Of a stretch of DNA of 9,239 bases, positions 6,001 through 9,239 are shown piece after piece (position 1 is the stretch's first letter; every line of letters starts with the position of its first letter). Both the position numbers and the translations under genes were made by a program. The notes under the pieces were generated by a model that was given only the letters and a program-made list of their open reading frames with translations, was not told where the DNA came from and ran no database searches. Origin of the DNA: Candidatus Desantisbacteria bacterium CG1_02_38_46 (GTDB taxonomy: Bacteria; Desantisbacteria; UBA1551; UBA1559); the NCBI GenBank assembly GCA_001871015.1, contig MNUO01000035.1:1-9239 (forward strand), given 5' to 3'.

Positions 6001-6874
6001 AATTTGCCAGTTCTTCTAATTGCTTTGGAGCAACAATCAAAGAATAAAATTTACCTTCTTTTAAAGAACTCTTTATATTTTCTTTTGCCATTTTTCCTAT
6101 CGCCTCCTTTTGAAAAACAGGGGACCTCATTTTGATTTTTTCAATTTCCTGCGAACCTAAAAGGTTGGTACACTGTTCTTCGAAGTGTTTCTTTATTTCT
6201 TCTTCAGTCAATGCGCGATTGTAAATTCTTACTTCATCAATAAAACCGCAGAAATAATTAAAGCCAGTGCTGCGTCCTATATAAAAATTATCGGCAAAAT
6301 TAGTGATTTGGCCTTCATATAATTTACTTGCAGTCATTACTCCGTTTTGATACAATTTTATAGTTTTTTCATTGGAATCATAAGTAGCAGCAACGTGCAT
6401 CCATTCGTTAACGGGAATGTTTTTTCCCGTTATACTGCCGTATCCGGTAATATCAGTGTTAAGGTAAAAAACGATGTTTTGTGAGGGTTGATGATAAAAA
6501 AGTTGATATCCGGAACTGCCACCACCCTTTGAAACAATGCCATCCCATCCCTTTCCATCTCCCGTTCTTTTCACCCAGCACTCAATTGTAATGGCATCTG
6601 CGATATTTAAGATGTCATCGCTCCCGCAATCAACATAAGCATCTTCCCCATTAAATTTAAGAGCATAACCTTTTTTCTGCTTAACCCATTCCGCATCTCC
6701 ATTAATAGTTCCATCATTTCCATTTCCTGAAAGGTCCTTCACTTCTTCTGCTTCACCTTCGTCAAAATTCCAGTAGGCAACAAGGTCTTTTTCTTTTGTA
6801 CCAGCTACCTCTATTGACCCCAGTAAGCCTCCCATTATGCCGAATGCCATTCCCAAAATTATCCATTTCTTCAT
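1943..6874 (-). CDS. secreted multidomain heparinase II/III-like protein: LamG, lyase-like core, CBM-like insert, beta-propeller
   Basis: This 1643-residue exported protein probably binds and cleaves an acidic polysaccharide. A signal peptide (MKKWIILGMAFGIMGGLLGS) is followed by a LamG/concanavalin-like domain (about 30-232, ending FIDEVRIYNRALTEEEI). A small alpha/beta domain (about 270-405, ILLGNLDSGKLAQRLYHHYY) is of a kind found before lyase-type toroids. The alpha/alpha-toroid (about 425-700) has PHNHES at 551-556, a candidate catalytic Asn-His, and Tyr606 in a likely active-site position. The heparinase II/III beta-sandwich begins near 745, with GGHKHLDGNS (769-778), FLDEGDYI and KHHNTM (801-806). 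Residues about 890-1032 look like an inserted CBM-type jelly roll, and the sandwich resumes to about 1250. A Glu/Lys-rich linker leads to eight propeller repeats (1286-1643). The start is supported by AAGGAAG seven bases upstream. Substrate is unknown; lyase activity is inferred from family motifs. Confidence 0.85.
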   Translation of the reverse strand: MKKWIILGMAFGIMGGLLGSIEVAGTKEKDLVAYWNFDEGEAEEVKDLSGNGNDGTINGDAEWVKQKKGYALKFNGEDAYVDCGSDDILNIADAITIECWVKRTGDGKGWDGIVSKGGGSSGYQLFYHQPSQNIVFYLNTDITGYGSITGKNIPVNEWMHVAATYDSNEKTIKLYQNGVMTASKLYEGQITNFADNFYIGRSTGFNYFCGFIDEVRIYNRALTEEEIKKHFEEQCTNLLGSQEIEKIKMRSPVFQKEAIGKMAKENIKSSLKEGKFYSLIVAPKQLEELANFIQKKIQEYTGVNLEIKLDSLVTEEDLKKSNIILLGNLDSGKLAQRLYHHYYIYCDAYFPGGNGYEIRTIYNPFGYGKNIVFIGASEKEGFNLAVDKFLSLLKPGKDFIIEPAIIVKSSLAGVPSLSKEQEKQYLEDAKKFREGDTFYRGWGMTRNCANIAIGFARNYYLSGDPRWANLAKERMLAHAVSIRDPKMEALFTFEMWVLLIAWDQIEECPVITDEEREEVVQYFIDYAKATVNCWKMSGPKHREKNNIYEIPHNHESFSSLGLYFVSEYLLKYYPFVNEAEYWMKLAQRCFRGQFKSFKPQEDSAGYQWLVPFHTMVYALNSGETEFFENGNAKKIAELGIMCTDNFGWEPRFGDCGHGFFSDVGLLRILRMASWYYNDGRLAWMAEKIEKKTSKHLHNYHSSLASSVIPEDFIGVKVCPLDKGVYEFFSTKFPDAKFNLPYENTFDKITFRNGFNPEDEYLLLDGFSSGGHKHLDGNSIIRFAKNKRVFLDEGDYILSAPKHHNTMIIIRDGEDELIPAVCGLGYLADFPLTGFAQTYLKDYNKVDWYRNIIWNKGEYFLFIDQVKANTPADYLFRTFWRTAGEIHLTNKRFIANQKGGTLSGLILVKEDKGASGNKVIEFDSHDSCLSFDIYLEKGNYEVSIFAYGTDGSHDSLWVDMDGKRLDAFHIPLSRIGPSGLEWGGRGGPLLLKLDNSKIYNFFITLREGPGVVMDRIEFINKETKNKIVVEAENMNFSSVKRESGELLNVVQAGDAQLNVKEEEGPGWGSYTYADPIWKILYQDKNIKLKKDEDYAFLNLLYATPETKGCTYTVSKIAPTVVRIRGEKETETYTSFAGICEKEFSSPVFSLEAKMFHLTKDIFSIVQGISLSIGKKLFESDYPLSLEIDLAKGKAKIINENNNEVKITFPLPLKQVLISPSSRIEEGKDGISLTLSKGTYELSFSLDSSILNEINSSLQKQKIVSEETVEEAKKERPTKNMKLLARAKADKSITSLCVYDLDGDGKKEIAVGSEDRNVYVFNEKAEKLWSYSTKGRINSIATDDLDNDGKAEVLIGSEDENLYVLDEKGNLKWKYQFSRWGGYKAGVKVVLVSDLDNDGEKEVICGLGNWHYFCLDSKGKLKWKKYVYAHPATTGFISDVNGDGKKELIAANQYYQCHLLDSRGEKIWTFGSPTPHFNLVCAYDLDNDGKEEVFVCTDNGTLNCLDSKGKLKWNISCGDRITSIIPLDVNKDGFKEIIVSSASNFVYILDKDGGKIFLKSFDAPINSSSLISPKEPKVGSLEEPKLVLGKGDGEVAIYSLKGEEIGTYPVPSGVNVINVEDLNKDGKEEIVAGCKDGGVYIFSQI

Positions 6875-6900
6875 TTTTTTACTTCCTTCTTTAAAGCCAT
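6871..6900 (-). other. nine-codon frame overlapping the heparinase-like start by ATGA; possible tail of the pre-insertion upstream gene
   Basis: ATG at 6900 reads MALKKEVKK and stops with a TGA that overlaps the ATG of the next gene in the four-base arrangement ATGA. Such overlaps are common between translationally coupled operon genes. The same frame is open back to a stop inside the palindromic element (6919-6921). It may therefore be the leftover 3' end of the upstream surface-protein gene, cut off when the element inserted, or it may be chance. Confidence 0.3.
6882..6888 (-). promoter_or_regulatory. ribosome-binding site of the heparinase-like gene
   Basis: AAGGAAG on the minus strand (6888-6882) lies seven bases before the ATG at 6874 and fixes the start directly in front of a good signal peptide. 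No convincing promoter is visible between this site and the upstream gene, which suggests readthrough transcription from upstream unless the intervening hairpin stops it. Confidence 0.65.
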
Positions 6901-6913
6901 TTTTTCAGGAGGC

Positions 6914-6975
6914 AGGTGTTAGGTCTTAAATTGTGAATTCATTTTTGCAAACTCACTACTCAAGACCTGACACCT
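6914..6975. repeat. palindromic element (MITE/REP-like) between the surface-protein and heparinase-like genes
   Basis: The arms AGGTGTTAGGTCTT (6914-6927) and AAGACCTGACACCT (6962-6975) are inverted repeats with one mismatch in 14. Imperfect pairing continues inward for about 13 more bases toward a short loop around TTTTTGCAAA. The right arm lies inside the upstream reading frame: it encodes KVSGL, and the stop codon (6958-6956) falls in the inner part of the element. The stem could also act as an mRNA stabiliser or partial terminator between the two genes. The sequence is unrelated to the element at 1491-1563. Confidence 0.8.
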
Positions 6976-9239
6976 TCACCTCAAAATAAATATATTTTGT
7001 TTGATTTGGACCGAGGGAATTAATCTTCCATCTTAATCCTTTGACATTATCACTTGGCTTTGGCGGTTCTGAACCCCATTCCTGCCAGTTAGAAGTGGTA
7101 TCTGGTGTATAGGTGTAAGAATCTGGTGCCCACTGGGCGGTAGAAGTATCCCAGCCTGTAAATGAAATAGCCCTGTTAACAGAAGTATCAAAGCAATGTG
7201 TATCAGTAATAATTAGATTTGTTGCTGTGTCTGTGCCAATATTGGTAATTGTAAGTTTATAAGCAATTGTTTCACCTGTGGTAGCAGCAATAGAAGATGT
7301 GTTATAAGAAGTATTCTTTTTCTGATGGTATTTAGTAACAGTAAGGACTGGTTGAGTAATTGTATTTGCCTGGGAGCCTGTAATTGGAGTTTGTGAATCA
7401 ATTGTTGCTGTATAATCATAGGAAGAAGCACTGATTGTCCAGGAACCACCTTTTGTATTCTTGCAATAGAATGTAGTTTCTCCTCCTGTCATATTTAGAA
7501 CAATGGTTGGACTGTTGTAATTTATATTATCAGTAGAAAATTTGCATCTTTGAGAATTAGAAGAGAGCTGGACTGTTTCACTCCAGTTAGTATCAGTATT
7601 TCCAGCATAATCAGAAGCAATAATTCTAATAGAAGCTGTTTCATTAGAATGAATTGTGAATTGAGGAGAGATAAATTCAATTCTGCCAGCAGTGATTGTA
7701 TTTATTTGAGTAGATGACTCATATTCACTACCTCTTGAAACAGTAAGAGTTGGTGTTCCAAGTCTTAAGTCACGATAATAAACTTGTGTTTCTCCACTTA
7801 CTAATTTAACTATTATTGTATTGGTTCCATTCCAGGAAGAACCATCAGCAGAGAATTGTCCACTATCAGAAGAAGATTGAATTAAGCAAGTGTCATTAAA
7901 TGAAGAATCAGCTCCACCTGCCGCACCTCCAAGCGTAATAGTAAGAGGTACTTCCTTTCCTGCTCGGACACTGAAAGGAGAAGAGGCAATATTTAATTTA
8001 TAGGCAGTGAAATAAATATTTGCCTTTCCCTGATAACTTGCCTTAATCTCATCTTCAGTTAAAGCACGATTGTAGATTTTAACTTCATCAACTAAACCAT
8101 TAAAATACCAACTCCAAAAGGCGCCTATTTTACATTTATCAGTAGTATAAACGATTGGACCACTAAAAGAAGCAGTGGAAGATTGGAATACCCCATTAAA
8201 AGCAATTTTTATTGTTTTTCCATCCCAGACTCCTACTACATGCTGCCATGTATTTGTTTGTATAAGTGAATCAGAATATAATCCACCAAGAGAACTTCCA
8301 CTTCCCAACTGGAAAAGATACTTATTATTATCATATTGAAACAACCTCCATCCTTTTTTGGCATTATAATCATATCCTTTGTTTACAATTCCCTGGTTTG
8401 AGCTTGATGATAAAGGCTTTACCCATGCTTCTACTGTAAGTTGATTAGTAATATCTAAACTGGGGTTATCCTCATACCAGACATAATCACTTCCGTCAAA
8501 CTTCAAACAATACCCATACTTACCTTCAATCCATTCAGGATTGCCATAGATAGTTCCTGTATTTCCGTTACCTGAAAAATCATTTACATCAAAATCTAAA
8601 TGTACAATTAATTTTGCGTCTTGCTTATTTACTCCGCGGGTGATAGTGTCATTGGGATAAGTGGAAACAACTGCAGTGACGGTATTTTGACCGACATAAG
8701 AGGAGATAATCATAAATGTGCAATTTCCGTTTGCATCAGTGATATTGGTAATAATGGTGATTGTATCCTGATTTCCTCTGGCAGTTTGTAGCGATACCAA
8801 TTTATTGGTAATAGGATTCCCATAGGTGTCACATACAGTGACTACTGCTGTACAGGTAGATGTGCTATCAGCTTTAATAGTATAAGGAGTGAAGATAATA
8901 TAAGAGGAATTTTTATTAAAAGGACCAGGAGAAACAGATTCGATTTGACTTGTATTTTCCAGAGTTCCGGAAGTAACTGCGATAGTAGGTGAACCAGATT
9001 TGGTATCCTGGTAATAAACATAGGTTTCTCCCTGCACCATTTGTAAAACAATTGTTGAAGTCCAGGTTTCAGGAGAAATACTTGAAGCAAACTTACCAGT
9101 AGCAGAAGAAGTAGAGAATGTGCAGGTGCCATTATATGAGGAAGCCTTAATATTATTTATTGTCCATGCCCGCACGCAGATAGAATCAGAAATATCGCCG
9201 GCATTAATATTACGTGAAGGAGTCACAATTGCTAATTTC
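6956..9239 (-). CDS. large surface protein, 3' part: Ig-like modules, Big_1-like, LamG and DUF11-like domains (runs off right edge)
   Basis: The frame is open through the right edge (KLAI precedes the GTG at 9226), so the GTG is not the real start and the N-terminus is missing. Counting from the GTG, residues about 1-97 are an Ig-like module (GETYVYYQDTKSGSPTIAV). Residues about 105-190 are a Big_1/invasin-like domain (CDTYGNPITNKLVSLQTARG, TDANGNCTFMI). Residues about 205-395 are a LamG domain ending LVDEVKIYNRALTEDEI, closely like that of the next gene. Two further modules (about 405-510 and 515-615) repeat the first one's pattern (GETQVYYRDLRLGTPTLTV; GETTFYCKNTKGGSWTISA). Residues about 625-752 are a DUF11-like domain (TGETIAYKLTITNIGTDTATNL ... 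GPNQTKYIYFEVKV). It probably works outside the cell in adhesion or as a stalk. The final VSGLE and stop come from the palindromic element, so the original C-terminus, perhaps with an anchor or sorting signal, has been replaced. Confidence 0.8.
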   Translation of the reverse strand, partial: KLAIVTPSRNINAGDISDSICVRAWTINNIKASSYNGTCTFSTSSATGKFASSISPETWTSTIVLQMVQGETYVYYQDTKSGSPTIAVTSGTLENTSQIESVSPGPFNKNSSYIIFTPYTIKADSTSTCTAVVTVCDTYGNPITNKLVSLQTARGNQDTITIITNITDANGNCTFMIISSYVGQNTVTAVVSTYPNDTITRGVNKQDAKLIVHLDFDVNDFSGNGNTGTIYGNPEWIEGKYGYCLKFDGSDYVWYEDNPSLDITNQLTVEAWVKPLSSSSNQGIVNKGYDYNAKKGWRLFQYDNNKYLFQLGSGSSLGGLYSDSLIQTNTWQHVVGVWDGKTIKIAFNGVFQSSTASFSGPIVYTTDKCKIGAFWSWYFNGLVDEVKIYNRALTEDEIKASYQGKANIYFTAYKLNIASSPFSVRAGKEVPLTITLGGAAGGADSSFNDTCLIQSSSDSGQFSADGSSWNGTNTIIVKLVSGETQVYYRDLRLGTPTLTVSRGSEYESSTQINTITAGRIEFISPQFTIHSNETASIRIIASDYAGNTDTNWSETVQLSSNSQRCKFSTDNINYNSPTIVLNMTGGETTFYCKNTKGGSWTISASSYDYTATIDSQTPITGSQANTITQPVLTVTKYHQKKNTSYNTSSIAATTGETIAYKLTITNIGTDTATNLIITDTHCFDTSVNRAISFTGWDTSTAQWAPDSYTYTPDTTSNWQEWGSEPPKPSDNVKGLRWKINSLGPNQTKYIYFEVKVSGLE
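7382..8014 (-). repeat. two tandem copies of an approximately 100-residue Ig-like module; a third copy at 8936-9226
   Basis: The module pattern is a polar strand with SSxSxxGxFSxDxxxW, then TIVLxMxxGETxxYYxDTKxGxPTxxVxxG, then a short QINTI-like linker. Copies lie at 8014-7697 and 7684-7382, with the first at 9226-8936 before the Big_1-like and LamG domains. The copies are diverged in DNA, so this is an old protein-level duplication. The third copy has drifted most (YCKN, GGSW). The fold is probably a beta-sandwich; the partner is unknown. Confidence 0.7.

Noticed and set aside
8842-9132. 96-codon Leu-rich minus-strand frame in another phase of the surface-protein gene
   Set aside because: The Leu-rich text is an out-of-phase reading of Thr/Ser/Val-rich codons; the in-phase frame has recognised domains.
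9224-9226. GTG at 9226 as the true start of the surface protein
   Set aside because: The frame continues upstream to the edge with no stop, no ribosome-binding site or signal peptide is seen, and it starts mid-way into an Ig-like module.

Overview
The window is AT-rich bacterial DNA. Its right three quarters (about 1.94-9.24 kb) encode large exported, multidomain carbohydrate-associated proteins on the minus strand. Its left end (1 to about 1.29 kb) is a scrapyard of mobile-element remnants. Large proteins with LamG, Ig-like, DUF11 and FG-GAP-type repeats, a heparinase-like enzyme, and many palindromic repeat elements suggest an uncultured, probably diderm, environmental lineage of the Omnitrophota/Desantisbacteria kind. 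That assignment is an impression from style; no marker gene is present.

Layout, right to left in the direction of transcription (minus strand). 9239-6956 is the 3' part of a surface protein: Ig-like module, Big_1-like domain, LamG domain, two more Ig-like modules and a DUF11-like domain. It runs off the right edge. Its last codons and stop lie inside a palindromic repeat (6914-6975). 6874-1943 is a 1643-residue secreted protein: signal peptide, LamG domain, a small alpha/beta domain, a heparinase II/III-like alpha/alpha-toroid and beta-sandwich with a probable inserted carbohydrate-binding module, and a C-terminal propeller of eight repeat units. 1974-1537 is a remnant that looks like the C-terminal end of another heparinase-type protein. 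It too ends inside a palindromic element (1491-1563), a different one with a perfect 24-bp inverted repeat. 1475-1239 is the N-terminus of a glutamate-1-semialdehyde-aminomutase-like (class III) aminotransferase, cut after about 62 codons by the mobile-element region.

The mobile region holds an AT-rich stretch, a 124-bp interrupted inverted repeat packed with DnaA-box-like 9-mers (1061-1184), a 20-bp perfect palindrome, a plus-strand DDE transposase remnant lacking its N-terminus and first catalytic region (232-1038), and the first 50 codons of an IS630-family transposase with a near-consensus promoter, running off the left edge.

Together the intact genes suggest an exported programme for binding and cleaving acidic polysaccharide or glycan (LamG and CBM-like adhesion, lyase-like cleavage, propeller scaffold). 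The aminotransferase would belong to sugar or cofactor metabolism nearby, but it is broken here. The most interesting signals are the two unrelated palindromic elements that each supply the end of a reading frame, the DnaA-box-like cruciform, and the unusual architecture of the 1643-residue protein.
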